From NCBI RefSeq assembly GCF_026262505.1, contig NC_067203.1, forward strand, positions 13,280,392 through 13,344,391: a DNA stretch of 64,000 bases. The letters run 5' to 3'. This document shows positions 31,463 through 42,409 of the stretch, one piece after another. The stretch is from Trichomonas vaginalis G3. Taxonomy: Eukaryota > Parabasalia > Trichomonadida > Trichomonadidae. Position 1 is the first letter of the stretch, and each line of letters opens with the position of its first letter. Below the pieces are notes generated by a model. The model was given only the letters and a program-made list of their open reading frames with translations, did no database searches and was not told the origin of the DNA. The position numbers and the translations under genes are program-made.

Positions 31463-31612
31463 ATGCGAAAGAATGCACTATTTTATGAACTTTTTGCATA
31501 TATTCATCAATCAAACAAAATTCGTAAAGATGAAATCTTATCTCCAGATATTTTTAAGCAATTGCATATGATAATAGCTCCTATAGTTCAAAATTATATT
31601 CCCAATCTATAG
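31463..31612 (+). CDS. Hypothetical 49-residue ORF
   Basis: ATG-started frame reading MRKNALFYELFAYIHQ and ending in PIVQNYIPNL before TAG. The composition is protein-like, but there is no homology and the length is within chance. It may be a gene remnant. Confidence 0.2.
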   Translation: MRKNALFYELFAYIHQSNKIRKDEILSPDIFKQLHMIIAPIVQNYIPNL

Positions 31613-31756
31613 AATTAACTCCATTTTTAATATCCACAAGATATTATTTTTGAATGACTTCCAAAAGCGAGTATTCTCTGATATATTGTATGAGCCCGCG
31701 TTTTATGAATATTTAAGATTATAAAAGTGTCAGATTTTTTCTTGTTTATTTATGTA

Positions 31757-32699
31757 ACTGAGTGAGCCAACGACCATTTGGAACAACGCATATCCAGATT
31801 ACAATCTGGATTATAGATTCAATAAGCCCCAATTTATAAATCAAGATGGAAACGTATTAGTTTATGAAATCTTATTTCAAGACTTTGTACTTTTTGGTTC
31901 TATTTCAATTAGTAATGCAAATCTATTAATTTATGATTGCAAATTTTATAATTTTTTTGAGACTCAAGATTCACACGCTGTAATTCAAGAGAATGGCAGA
32001 TGTATACAAGAGAAGATATGCTCATATGATATAACCGGAGAGCAAGATGGCGTTTATTGCCAAATATCTGCGAAATCAGGTCAAAATTATTTCATAGAAT
32101 CATCCATTTCTAATTGCAAAGTTCTTGATGACTTCTCATTTGACCTCTTATATGGCGAAATTGTAGTAAGTTATATAAATGATACACTTAACAAAGGAGA
32201 AATGAACACAGCGTATGGCTTATATTATTCAAGCGCATCAAAAGTGAATAATTCTCATTTTTATAATAATTCTGTACAAACGCAAGGTATTTTATACCAT
32301 AATCAAATGAAATGCAAGCTATCTAAAATAAACATCATCAAAAATTATCATACAGGAGATAGAGGTGTCGTTTCGGGCATTTCATACTCAAGTATCGATG
32401 TAAATGATTGCTATATCCAAGAAAATACCTGCAATTATCTATTTTTTACAGTTGATACTACTAGTCATATCAGTGTTCAATATTGTAACACTCAAAACAA
32501 CATAATTAAGTATAATGAAAAAAATAGTAATAATGTAATTATTGATAATCCAAGAAATATTTCATCAGTGCAATTCGATAAACCTCTCAAATACTGCGAC
32601 ATTAATCGATACCAAGTTAATTGCAAAACCATTCAATATTCAACTTCGATTATACACACATTTATCTTTGCTCACTTCTTTCTCGAATTTTTATTTTAA
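31757..32699 (+). pseudogene. Start-less beta-helix surface protein
   Basis: A frame of about 313 codons is open from just after a TAA at 31754-31756 to TAA at 32697-32699, but the first ATG is at 32202, 148 codons in. The whole frame reads beta-helix repeats (LIYDCKFYNFFE, CQISAKSGQNYFIESSISNC, NNSHFYNNSVQTQGILYHNQ, VNDCYIQENTC). It ends in a hydrophobic segment (IIHTFIFAHFFLEFLF) like a membrane anchor or GPI signal. It resembles the gene at 27367-28779 and trichomonad Pmp-like proteins. Most likely 5'-truncated. An upstream exon is possible but no trichomonad-type intron signal (GTAYGT, ACTAACACACAG) is visible. Confidence 0.6.
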
Positions 32700-32981
32700 T
32701 CTCATTTGCCAGAAAACAAGAAAAACGATTATGGGCGTGGCACCTAAACTCTGAGCTTGATTTCATTCTTAAAGATCAAACTTAAATGAAATAACATTTG
32801 GTATAAAATAATTTTTGTATTTAAGCCTCATTACTATTGATGCTTGCATTGAATAGTCTTAATTCTATAATTTGATTCTGATTTGCTAACACTGCCGCAA
32901 AATACTGAATGAAATTTACTAGAATGATTAACAATGTTCATTCAATGGTCATTTTCCACGCGACAGAAATGACTGTTTAAA

Positions 32982-33230
32982 TTATGCTGCTATTTGAACA
33001 TGTTGTGCTTGATGTATCAAATATGATGCTCTGTCTGATATAAATGCCAATATTTGAACTTGATTTGCAAATCCGTTCTCTGCGCTCAACTTTGAAATTC
33101 TAGTTTCCATATGAGTAAAGCGTGTATAGATTTCTTGATAATTCCTGATATCATTGAATTCTGAAATTGAAATTTTTAAAAATTTTTCCAAGAATGAGAT
33201 TATCAGAATATTACTGAGGGGACATGCCAA
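32982..33230 (-). CDS. Small helical protein with uncertain start
   Basis: The frame codes for a helical peptide (YQEIYTRFTHMETRISKLSA, then ANQVQILAFISDRASYLIHQ) ending at TAA. No ATG opens it: the upstream end of the frame begins at a TTG, and the first internal ATG leaves only about 43 residues. The sequence looks conserved in character. A stretch ending TTTCAG near 33170 could be a splice acceptor, but no matching donor restored the frame when I tried. Either a gene with an unseen first exon or a remnant. Confidence 0.35.
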   Translation of the reverse strand: MACPLSNILIISFLEKFLKISISEFNDIRNYQEIYTRFTHMETRISKLSAENGFANQVQILAFISDRASYLIHQAQHVQIAA

Positions 33231-33507
33231 GTTATCAGACTTGGTTCCAGTAAATAAAATGTTTCAAATTGAAAAAGAATTATGAGATGTTTGCTTACTT
33301 TCTGTTTTTAAAGTAAGATTTGATATGCAGTATATCAGAAATAGTATTTTGTTGTCTAAATACTACTTTTTATTTTAATAATTTTTGATGGAAAAATAAT
33401 TTTTATCCTGATTGAACCATTTAGCTGAAAATTACAATTTTCATGACAATTTATATGCGATGATCATAATATATGCATTAATTTAGACATCTAAAATTTT
33501 TTTTTTG

Positions 33508-33513
33508 TCACTC
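33508..33513 (+). promoter_or_regulatory. Initiator (TCACTC) of the TRRAP-like gene
   Basis: TCAYW element with the A only 6 bases before the ATG at 33516, a very short leader of the kind known in trichomonads. Confidence 0.6.
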
Positions 33514-33515
33514 CA

Positions 33516-36500
33516 ATGAAAAATGTATCCATAAAAGAGCTTTTCTCAAGTAAAGATCAGAGCATGGTCATGAAATGTATTACATATCTTCGAAACAAGC
33601 AGATAGACCTTATGCTTCAGAAATCTGATCCGGCTATTGTCTACAAATCAATATTCGCCGAACTAGAAGAGAAGCCTTCTGATTTTGACCAATTGGAGTG
33701 GGATAAAATGCGATTCATTGCCTATTTAGCCTTTGCTCAGCTTCTTGGCAATGATTTTTTGATTAGTTCAACTCCAATTTTGACGAAGTATGGGCCATTG
33801 TTCAGTTGCTTGTGCTTCTGCTGCATATATTCAAAAGACAAAATGAGTATGACACAGGATTTGACGAAAATTTTACTAGATTATCTTCAAAAATTATTAA
33901 TTAACCAACAAGCACTTCCATTTTACTCCCATAACTCAGCAACTGATGTAAAGCATATTCTGTCATTTCTCACGCATTCATCAGTTGAAAAACTTAAGGA
34001 TACTTTTCTACAAGTCGATATCAACAAATTAACATATTCAGATTACTCCATTCTCTACGATTCGAACCTAGCATCCCACCAGAACCCGAACGTCATCAGA
34101 AAATTCTTCACATCAGAAATTTCTCCAAGTTTTATTATCGACCGTTTCTTCAAGTTCTGGCGCAAGATCTTTGACACACCGAATCTCCGGGACCCGAAGG
34201 AGAACCAGGGCTACTCATCTCCCGAAATTGCTCAATCTGTTGAAAAAATTTCTAAAATCTTCGAGAGCGCTACATATCAGAAATATTCTGAGATCTCACC
34301 GAATTTCCGATGGCGAGAGATCTTCAATTTCTTCGAAATGACTTACGATGCGACACATCAAGGCCGAGTTATGTTATTTATCGATTACGCGCTGAGAACC
34401 ATCAAAAAGATGCACGTCGAAATAGAAGCAGTCATGGTATCAAGGTTATTCTGCAATCACTACAAGAAAAATATATCATATTCATATTATCCTTATTTTA
34501 TGCAAGGAGTGATATCAGCGATACGTAGACAAACACTCAAATTGATGAATGTAAGATTCCCGATGCTTTTGGCTAATAAAGACGCAATTCTTTCGACAAA
34601 ATATTATTTCAAAGATCAAAATCAAAACAATTCAGATTTAATGAACGAAATCGACAAAGTATTATACACACAAGTAAATCCAATCATTGTACAGACTCAG
34701 GAAGCAGGAGATGCCTTAGTTGACAAATGTAACCAGAAATTCGAACAAATTACTTACGGAATTGAAGCACCTCTTACTTTTGGTGTTGTCAATACATTGG
34801 AGATCATTTCCAAGATAGGAGGAGCTCCAGAAGCCGAAAATGAAAAAAATTCAACAATATTTTTCGGAGTTCGCGAATTTCTTGAATACGCGATCAAATT
34901 ATTAGTCGCATTGACCTACAAGATCACGGAAGAACGTCGATACGCTGAAAGACAGTTCAACAGGTCTTCATTATCAAATTTGACATTATTCCCTTCACTT
35001 TTTTCAACAATTTCCTCTCTTTTCAAGGATTTACCATCTACATTTGAGAATGTTGCAGCTCAAATCATCTGCCAAGCTTTATTTGAAGCAGTTCAAAATC
35101 ATGAAGCATCAATTGAGCTAATTCAAGCATTTGCTGAGTCCTCAGCTGCCAATCCATCATTATTCCGCACAATAACGCGCCAAATGATCTTCCAGGCCCT
35201 CCAAATCTTCCCAGATTTGACTGATTTTAATTTCGAAAAAGCCAGTACTGTAACCAACTGGGTTTTCTTCCTTATAAGGTTCTCCATCAAGATAGACAAC
35301 TCAGGACACAATCTCATTGGTCTTTTCCACTTTTACAAATCTCCAATCGTAATTCAGACATTTAGGAACATTTCTATGATCGCAAACCCCCTGACAGTTC
35401 TTAAACTGTTCAGAGTCATCCTCAAAATCGCAAATAGAGACGGAGCAAAGATAGATGCGAATATGGATTCTGCATTCTTGGTCAAAATCATTGAAGACCT
35501 CAAAGGAACTATTTCTTATATCCAGAACAGGTTCTTGGACGTGTTCTTTACTGTTGATAAGCTACAAAATTTAATTCCATTTCATATCCAATTGATAGAG
35601 ATGTGTTTGACCTCTGGAGACAAGAAACTCATCGATCTTGTGTCTCCTATCATCACAAAATTCATAAATACCCAGAAATTGAAGTCAGATTTGGAATCAG
35701 ATTCTCTGAGGAACTTAATTTCGAAATGGTACTCCGTAATGAACCAATGCAGTCCAGATGACCTGTACGAGATGCTCAAATGCATGCAAAACCATCCTTC
35801 AACTGTTTTATCTCCAATTCAATCGAAAAACTTCGAAGAAATTGGGGTAACGTATGAATCAGTTGGTTGTGATATCTCCAAATTCCTCTCCGCCATCTTC
35901 AAACATGTAAAAGAAGACGATGAAGAGGCTGCACACTTATTAGCACTGTTAAACATCGCTTTTGAGATCATTAAAGAGGAATTCACGAAGAACTCTAAGA
36001 GAATAAGCGATGCAATAAGACAAATCCTGTTTATTACAAATTACATTTCAAAATTTTCCAAAATTAGAGGAAAAGTTTTGGCATTTACGGACAAAATGAA
36101 CGAATTCTTTGTCCAGCCATTCTGTACTGGCTATTCTACGGCGTATCTCATCAATCTTTTCATTACATGCGGATCTACCGAATCGAAATCGAGCCAGTTC
36201 ATGGAATTGGTCATCGAAAGGTATCTGGCTAAATGCCAGGCATTCGGATACCCAGTATCTGTCATGGAAACCGTTGTAGATCAGATATATGAAATGGTTT
36301 ACTCGGAAAAGTGGTTTGCAATCAAATGCTGTGCTTTCTTATTCATCACAAAGTACTGCATAAAGGCTTTGCCACCTCGCAGACTCGAATTCCAGCTCTA
36401 TTTGAGAAGTGTTGACGAAATGAACTTCAAAACATTCAATAAATTCCTCAAAGCATACGAGCAAGGCTTAGACGAGGAAGGAAAGAGGGAATACGTCATG

Positions 36501-39500
36501 GCGATCTACAATTGCCGCAATTTCAGACTGAATAACATCTTATTAATGTTTATTCACCGAACAAAGAAGCTAAAAGTCCCTGTCCAAATCGAAAGCTTCT
36601 CAGAACTCAATCCTAGAGATTACATGTCCTTCTTCATCCACGCAATTCTCATCATAAACTGTGGTTGTACACAGGGAATGCTTCCGACCGAGGTCGTGAT
36701 CGAAATTCAGAACTTTACAAAAATGCAAAATGAACCGAAAGACAAACAAATACTTACGTTTTTGTTAATTGATGCTATCCTTGAGCACCAATCGTATGCC
36801 GATTTAATTTTCCCTGAAAGAACTTATTTAATTAATTTTATCCACAGATTCATTGGTTATCACCAGACAAAGAACAAACTCATCAAGAAGTTGCTATCAA
36901 GATCTATATATAACCTATCATTGAGGTTCCCTAACGATACAAATGTAATAGGATATCTCAAACAACAGGCTAGCGCTGAAAGCCAGATCTTTTACTACAT
37001 CAGAACGATTCCTCATCTATGCAACCCATCGTTCATCAAGGGAATGATCATGAAAATCAAGTTATTCTCCGATGATGATCCAACAACTAACAATCCACAG
37101 GTTCCGAAGCCATCATTCGACGAGGTTGTTCGATGCTTCAAGGTTTTGGGATCAGACGAATGGATGGAAATACCAGGAGTCCAAGATCAAATTCAAATTG
37201 ACACATTTATTGCAGCAGTTTTGAATTTGATGGCTTCACCGTCAATCCCGTTCTGGCCAGTGTTCGGAAAATCCGTCTTAAACTTCTGTGTCAGGTTTTC
37301 CGGCAAAGTTACGAATAATCTTTATACTCCACGGTTTATTACTAATCCTAGGGCCAGCCAGTTGATGGAATACTTCATAATCAATGATAAATCGAACGCT
37401 TTCTTGCAGGAATTCATTGCTATCTGTCAACAATCTCATGATCTTTCTAATATTCCGTTTTTGTTCATCAGAATATTCCAGACGCTTGTCAAAGTTGACA
37501 GGTTCGCCAAGGATCCCAACTTTGTTAAGGATATGAACCAAATTTTCCACAAATTACTTGATAATTATTCCAAATCTCGTTTTACAAACGATTTATCATT
37601 TGTCATCTTGTCAGTATACGCAGAAGCATACTTAGACTTGATCAAGCAGGAACTTGACTCCGAAAAGATCTTCACTTTCTCAGAACTCTTCATTTACTCA
37701 GAATTTCGTCACGCCGATATCTCGTCACTTTTCAAGCACGCTATATTTGGTCGGAAGGATGCAAACAGCCAAAATGTTTACCAAAACATTATTTTCCAAT
37801 GTTCAACAAATATATCAAGATATGACGTGAATGTTTTGGATATTTTACTATCAAATTCACTCAAGTCATGTCCAGGAGCTAATTACGAGATGGTTTGGAC
37901 CATTCTTGTCCAGAACTTGGAGTTTGGATACGAACAACTCTATTACACTTCAATCCACAACGTAAGAATAATATTACAATTAGATTTCCCTGTTCTATCC
38001 AAATTCCCAATGTTCGCAAGGTTCATTCCAGCCATAATGTCCAAGTCCAACCCAGATAATATCATAGAAACCTTCAAAGCGTTGACAATTTACTCAAAAA
38101 AGTCAACAATGCCTCCAAGATTACTCTATGATATCATAAAGCACATTTTCATCAACGGTGCTCTCATTGAGAACCCATACAAGCGCGACGCTTTCGAATT
38201 CCTTCATGCAAACGAGAAATCTCTCGACAACCTCCCATTAGATGTCATTGAATCGATCCATATCTTCATAACAGACAGATTGGGAACGAAATTTTCGATT
38301 CCTTTATTGAAAGAATTCCCAATTTTCGAGAAATACCTTCCATTCTCAGCAGCAGCGAACACTGCACACAATTACTGGACATACAAAGAGAAACAAGCCA
38401 ATCTTGACCTTTGTATTTGGCATGGAATCCAATTTTGCATCAATATTGAATTAACTGAAGAAGAAAAAGTTATTTTCAGCCAAACCATCATTGATTACAT
38501 CATATTCTACATCAAGGATAAAGAGAGAACGAAAACTAAGATCAATGACAAAGAATTCAACATAGTAATGATAAATCTTTTGCAATTTATCATGAAAAAG
38601 CCACAATCCGTTGAATTCCCCGAATTCATTGTCAGAGAATTAGTTTCCCAGCTCAATGACCAGTCAATACCCGAATCAATCCAAGTAGTAATCTTCTGTT
38701 GCATGATGAAATATTGTTCATTAAAACTCATCTCAGAAAATTTCAAATATGTCAAAGAAATTTTTGAGAGCCTCAGAAATAATCGTATTATGACAATCGA
38801 TAATTTCTTTAAACACATGGCATCATGTATTTTAGGATTACCAACCACAGAAACCCAATATTTCCAATTAATTATTGAATCTATCACTTATTTGTTTTCA
38901 TTCGCTCCATGTAGGACTTATTTCATCAAAGCAAGGATCCTTATCGAAGAAGTATCCAAGTCCAACCATCCACAGATCGAATTCCTCACGGAAGCCCGAG
39001 ATTCCCTCATAAAACTCGTGAAAAGATACAATAGCCCATTAATTTCAGATATAATCGCAATTCTGATAGAAAAAGCGGTTTGTCTCAAACCTGAATTTCA
39101 ATACGAATACATTTTTAAGATGTTATCTACTGCGCAGAACCAGTTAATCATGGCTAGCCACAAAATAATCACGAATTCAAAAGTAGATCCGAAAGTCAGA
39201 TTTGATTTGATTAAAGCGATCACTAAATTCGTGACTAATAATCATATCAATGTCTACGAAAGACTTTTAACTGGTATGCAGAAGTTTTCCGAAGAAACTA
39301 ATATTGATACATCATATAACAGGGTCAGAATCCTTATTTGCCAGGCCATTTCATCTAATCCAAGCACCAGAGTTAAAGCAGCCAACGAAATCATTCAAAT
39401 TCTCGGTGATGATGAGAAAATTAGGTTTAATTTGTTGGTTGACATCATTCCTTTCAAGATGTGGAGCAACAGCACACTTCCTTTCATGTCATTGTTGATC

Positions 39501-42302
39501 TCCAAGGTGAATAACGACTGGAACACCCTTGTTGCACTCTCAAATCTCTTTGAAGATGTTTCAATCCAAATTTCCACGAATTGTTTTTCAAAAATTTTGG
39601 ATGAAACAACTGTAAAATCAATGAGAACTCTGCTCTGCCATGCTCTTGAATCACGTAATGGCTCCAGGCAGTTCACAAACATAATACAAGCCATTGTTAC
39701 TGCGTTTTCTAATTCGAAATTAAATCTTCCATTCGAATTAGTCAGAAAATCTACGAAATTCGCACCATTACAATGGGCATTAGAGGAATACATCGATGAA
39801 AACACAGATGACAACCATCTTGTCCTTTGGCACGAGCAAAACCTTGCGTTATTTGGTAAATTAGTTGGAAAAGTTCCTACAGAAGAACTCGCAGCTGCTG
39901 CAGCCTTCTTTTTAAGGAATCCATATCAAACAGCAACAGCTATTTTATCAATGTTGCCATCGACACACGCGAAATCGATTGAAAAACTGAAAAAGCTTTC
40001 AATTTATTTCTCATCGGAATCTAATTTCGTCACTCACATGGTGAGAAATTCTGATTCAACTCCTGATATCATGTTGGATGAGATCGAGAAATTATCAAGG
40101 GTCATCACTGTTCAACCAGGGGATTCATTGAAAGGAGATATTTCATCGATCAGAAAGATGAACATCCAATACATCAAATCCAGACCTTACATGACAGCTT
40201 GGCAAGCTTCCCGTGCTCTTTCCATACAATTCTTAGTCTCTTTTGCAACAGATTTCGCAAATAACGGAAAACTGACAGAAAGAATTCCATTCAATGTTTT
40301 CCATTACATCTCCAACATGCCACACCTTAAATTCCTTTCTATTTTAGGTGCTTCCCCCTTCGATACTGTATATCAGAATTCCTGGGTTACTCCCAACGGC
40401 GAATGTTTAATTTTGCCACATTATTCATTGATAATTTTCAAAGAAATTGCGGGAATGATGAAATACAGTGACATTGCAGTTCCTATTGAGAAAATTGAGC
40501 CAGCAATTCTTAATTTCCAGTCATTAATAATGAAAAGGGATTTAACCATTCATCATTTGATTGCATGGATGATGTCTTCGTATCATATATTCATGAATAC
40601 TCCAATTCCTGTTTTCTTGAAAACGGCTGTTGATGCATCATTGGCAACACTCACTTCTACATCGAATAACTCAACTTATGCTATTGTTTCTGCTGGCCAA
40701 ATTGTTTCTTTGTTGAGATTGGGATATGGATCAAATGACAGACTGTTAAATGATGCTGCTTTCCAAGCATCACAAATGATTGGAGAACTCGTGAATGAAA
40801 AGAAAGATTCATTGATGTTTTGGGCTCCTCAAATTTTGTCTTTGATGGAGAAAAGTGCTGTGAAAGATTCAATCCAAGATAGTTATAAGACATATGAATT
40901 CTTTAATGCATATTATACATTTAGAAGACGTCAAGGATCCAATGATTATCTCAAAGAACCATCAATTGCTTTCTTGCACGAATTAGAAGTTTTTGTTGAT
41001 TATTTGTTTAGTTTGGATTGGACAACTTACATGAACCAAAAATGGCTGAAAACACTGATCCAAGAAACAGCAGCACTTCCTGATGATGAAATAGAGAAAA
41101 TAGATATTCCTAAGATATCTAATTCCGTTCCAACGAGTTCGTTTGAAGTTGCTGTCCATAAAACACATCATTGGTTTAATTTCTGTAACAATTTTACTGA
41201 ATTTGCCATGAAATGCAAAGAAAGCGTTTCTAACAGAACTGTTTTAGATTTACTCGCCGAGTTGTTGCCAAGTGAAAAACAATACCAAGACACAAAGAAA
41301 GAAATAGAAAGTCACTTGCAACAAGTAAATCTAAGAATAAGATCTTTCATGCCTTCGAAACATTTCTTTGACAAAATTCAGTTCAGAAGATTTACCCATG
41401 AAATTGAGAAAATCTCTGATGATACGTTCGTTTTGCAAGCAATGTTATTCGAAGCAAGAAAAGTATTTATTGCTATAACAAGAGCTGAAGCAAATACTGC
41501 TTTAAACGTTGCTGTAAACCTTCTTCAAAGTTTGGCAAATATGGCAAAAGAAAATCCATTGAATGTTACAAATGTTCCGAGGTTGACATCCCCAATATCA
41601 ATGAATATCGGGCCAAACTACAGAGCAACTTTCTACATGACTCCTCCACAATACATGACATCGATGTTTTACGAAGCTGTCGGAGTAAAAACGACAGAAT
41701 GGGAAGCAACACCAGAAAACATCCAAAATCTGCCGACAGAAAGAGCAATGAGATATCTTTCAACGAGATTCACAAAGATGCATTTCGTTGCAATGAGGAA
41801 CTCAATGCTACAGAGTGTTTCCGCTTCTTCTTCTGTGAGACATCTTTTGGGAACAAATTATCCGAATTTGAATGAAATTGTTTTGTTACTCAAAAGTGGA
41901 GAAATTTCTTTGTTGCCGTCATCGATAACGAACGTGTCTAGAGATATACCTGAGTTGTCTTCATTCAGATTGTCTCCAAACATCAGTTCTTTGCTTGGTC
42001 CTGGATACAAAGGAAAATTAGCTTTTTCAATGTCGCATTTCATGACTGTTTATAATGATATGCTACCATTGTTGATACCAATGATACACCTATTCTATAT
42101 TGAGAAGTTTAACATATTCGAAATGTCCGAATTGAAACAAATTTCGGATAATTTGGTCGCAAGATCGAGACAGCTCGTTTTACCAAATATCTCTTGTTCA
42201 ACAGAAAAGGATGCTGTTGATTGGATGGAAACCGTTTTAAGTTTGATTGATGCTGCTTCAATTCCTGATGACAAACCCGTTGAATCAATTCCTTGGTTTT
42301 GA
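33516..42302 (+). CDS. TRRAP: TRRAP/Tra1-like pseudokinase
   Basis: 2,928 residues, shorter than the roughly 3,750-3,830 of yeast Tra1 and human TRRAP. These huge HEAT- and TPR-repeat scaffolds recruit SAGA and NuA4 acetyltransferases to activators in the nucleus. The assignment rests on motifs. The block around residue 920 (QIYEMVYSEKWFAIKCCAFL) parallels the TRRAP stretch containing ERAWYAKLGG. Near the C-terminus FRLSPNISSLLGPGYKGK parallels FRLTPNI...G of the pseudokinase domain. The last residues SIPWF match the FATC end (HPWF/L). No kinase catalytic DxxxxN/DFG is visible, as expected for this family. Everything before is alpha-helical repeat. An unrelated HEAT protein is the alternative. 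Confidence 0.72.
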   Translation: MKNVSIKELFSSKDQSMVMKCITYLRNKQIDLMLQKSDPAIVYKSIFAELEEKPSDFDQLEWDKMRFIAYLAFAQLLGNDFLISSTPILTKYGPLFSCLCFCCIYSKDKMSMTQDLTKILLDYLQKLLINQQALPFYSHNSATDVKHILSFLTHSSVEKLKDTFLQVDINKLTYSDYSILYDSNLASHQNPNVIRKFFTSEISPSFIIDRFFKFWRKIFDTPNLRDPKENQGYSSPEIAQSVEKISKIFESATYQKYSEISPNFRWREIFNFFEMTYDATHQGRVMLFIDYALRTIKKMHVEIEAVMVSRLFCNHYKKNISYSYYPYFMQGVISAIRRQTLKLMNVRFPMLLANKDAILSTKYYFKDQNQNNSDLMNEIDKVLYTQVNPIIVQTQEAGDALVDKCNQKFEQITYGIEAPLTFGVVNTLEIISKIGGAPEAENEKNSTIFFGVREFLEYAIKLLVALTYKITEERRYAERQFNRSSLSNLTLFPSLFSTISSLFKDLPSTFENVAAQIICQALFEAVQNHEASIELIQAFAESSAANPSLFRTITRQMIFQALQIFPDLTDFNFEKASTVTNWVFFLIRFSIKIDNSGHNLIGLFHFYKSPIVIQTFRNISMIANPLTVLKLFRVILKIANRDGAKIDANMDSAFLVKIIEDLKGTISYIQNRFLDVFFTVDKLQNLIPFHIQLIEMCLTSGDKKLIDLVSPIITKFINTQKLKSDLESDSLRNLISKWYSVMNQCSPDDLYEMLKCMQNHPSTVLSPIQSKNFEEIGVTYESVGCDISKFLSAIFKHVKEDDEEAAHLLALLNIAFEIIKEEFTKNSKRISDAIRQILFITNYISKFSKIRGKVLAFTDKMNEFFVQPFCTGYSTAYLINLFITCGSTESKSSQFMELVIERYLAKCQAFGYPVSVMETVVDQIYEMVYSEKWFAIKCCAFLFITKYCIKALPPRRLEFQLYLRSVDEMNFKTFNKFLKAYEQGLDEEGKREYVMAIYNCRNFRLNNILLMFIHRTKKLKVPVQIESFSELNPRDYMSFFIHAILIINCGCTQGMLPTEVVIEIQNFTKMQNEPKDKQILTFLLIDAILEHQSYADLIFPERTYLINFIHRFIGYHQTKNKLIKKLLSRSIYNLSLRFPNDTNVIGYLKQQASAESQIFYYIRTIPHLCNPSFIKGMIMKIKLFSDDDPTTNNPQVPKPSFDEVVRCFKVLGSDEWMEIPGVQDQIQIDTFIAAVLNLMASPSIPFWPVFGKSVLNFCVRFSGKVTNNLYTPRFITNPRASQLMEYFIINDKSNAFLQEFIAICQQSHDLSNIPFLFIRIFQTLVKVDRFAKDPNFVKDMNQIFHKLLDNYSKSRFTNDLSFVILSVYAEAYLDLIKQELDSEKIFTFSELFIYSEFRHADISSLFKHAIFGRKDANSQNVYQNIIFQCSTNISRYDVNVLDILLSNSLKSCPGANYEMVWTILVQNLEFGYEQLYYTSIHNVRIILQLDFPVLSKFPMFARFIPAIMSKSNPDNIIETFKALTIYSKKSTMPPRLLYDIIKHIFINGALIENPYKRDAFEFLHANEKSLDNLPLDVIESIHIFITDRLGTKFSIPLLKEFPIFEKYLPFSAAANTAHNYWTYKEKQANLDLCIWHGIQFCINIELTEEEKVIFSQTIIDYIIFYIKDKERTKTKINDKEFNIVMINLLQFIMKKPQSVEFPEFIVRELVSQLNDQSIPESIQVVIFCCMMKYCSLKLISENFKYVKEIFESLRNNRIMTIDNFFKHMASCILGLPTTETQYFQLIIESITYLFSFAPCRTYFIKARILIEEVSKSNHPQIEFLTEARDSLIKLVKRYNSPLISDIIAILIEKAVCLKPEFQYEYIFKMLSTAQNQLIMASHKIITNSKVDPKVRFDLIKAITKFVTNNHINVYERLLTGMQKFSEETNIDTSYNRVRILICQAISSNPSTRVKAANEIIQILGDDEKIRFNLLVDIIPFKMWSNSTLPFMSLLISKVNNDWNTLVALSNLFEDVSIQISTNCFSKILDETTVKSMRTLLCHALESRNGSRQFTNIIQAIVTAFSNSKLNLPFELVRKSTKFAPLQWALEEYIDENTDDNHLVLWHEQNLALFGKLVGKVPTEELAAAAAFFLRNPYQTATAILSMLPSTHAKSIEKLKKLSIYFSSESNFVTHMVRNSDSTPDIMLDEIEKLSRVITVQPGDSLKGDISSIRKMNIQYIKSRPYMTAWQASRALSIQFLVSFATDFANNGKLTERIPFNVFHYISNMPHLKFLSILGASPFDTVYQNSWVTPNGECLILPHYSLIIFKEIAGMMKYSDIAVPIEKIEPAILNFQSLIMKRDLTIHHLIAWMMSSYHIFMNTPIPVFLKTAVDASLATLTSTSNNSTYAIVSAGQIVSLLRLGYGSNDRLLNDAAFQASQMIGELVNEKKDSLMFWAPQILSLMEKSAVKDSIQDSYKTYEFFNAYYTFRRRQGSNDYLKEPSIAFLHELEVFVDYLFSLDWTTYMNQKWLKTLIQETAALPDDEIEKIDIPKISNSVPTSSFEVAVHKTHHWFNFCNNFTEFAMKCKESVSNRTVLDLLAELLPSEKQYQDTKKEIESHLQQVNLRIRSFMPSKHFFDKIQFRRFTHEIEKISDDTFVLQAMLFEARKVFIAITRAEANTALNVAVNLLQSLANMAKENPLNVTNVPRLTSPISMNIGPNYRATFYMTPPQYMTSMFYEAVGVKTTEWEATPENIQNLPTERAMRYLSTRFTKMHFVAMRNSMLQSVSASSSVRHLLGTNYPNLNEIVLLLKSGEISLLPSSITNVSRDIPELSSFRLSPNISSLLGPGYKGKLAFSMSHFMTVYNDMLPLLIPMIHLFYIEKFNIFEMSELKQISDNLVARSRQLVLPNISCSTEKDAVDWMETVLSLIDAASIPDDKPVESIPWF

Positions 42303-42409
42303 ATTATTATTATTTTATTGTAAACATAAATATTATTGTTATTTTATTTTAAAAATAAAGAAACCGATAATTTTTAAAAAATTTAGCAAACAAATTTATA
42401 AGAAATTAA

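Noticed and set aside
32982-33300. Two-exon model for the small helical gene with donor near 33205 and acceptor near 33170
   Set aside because: The join leaves the reading frame wrong and lacks the trichomonad branch and acceptor consensus.
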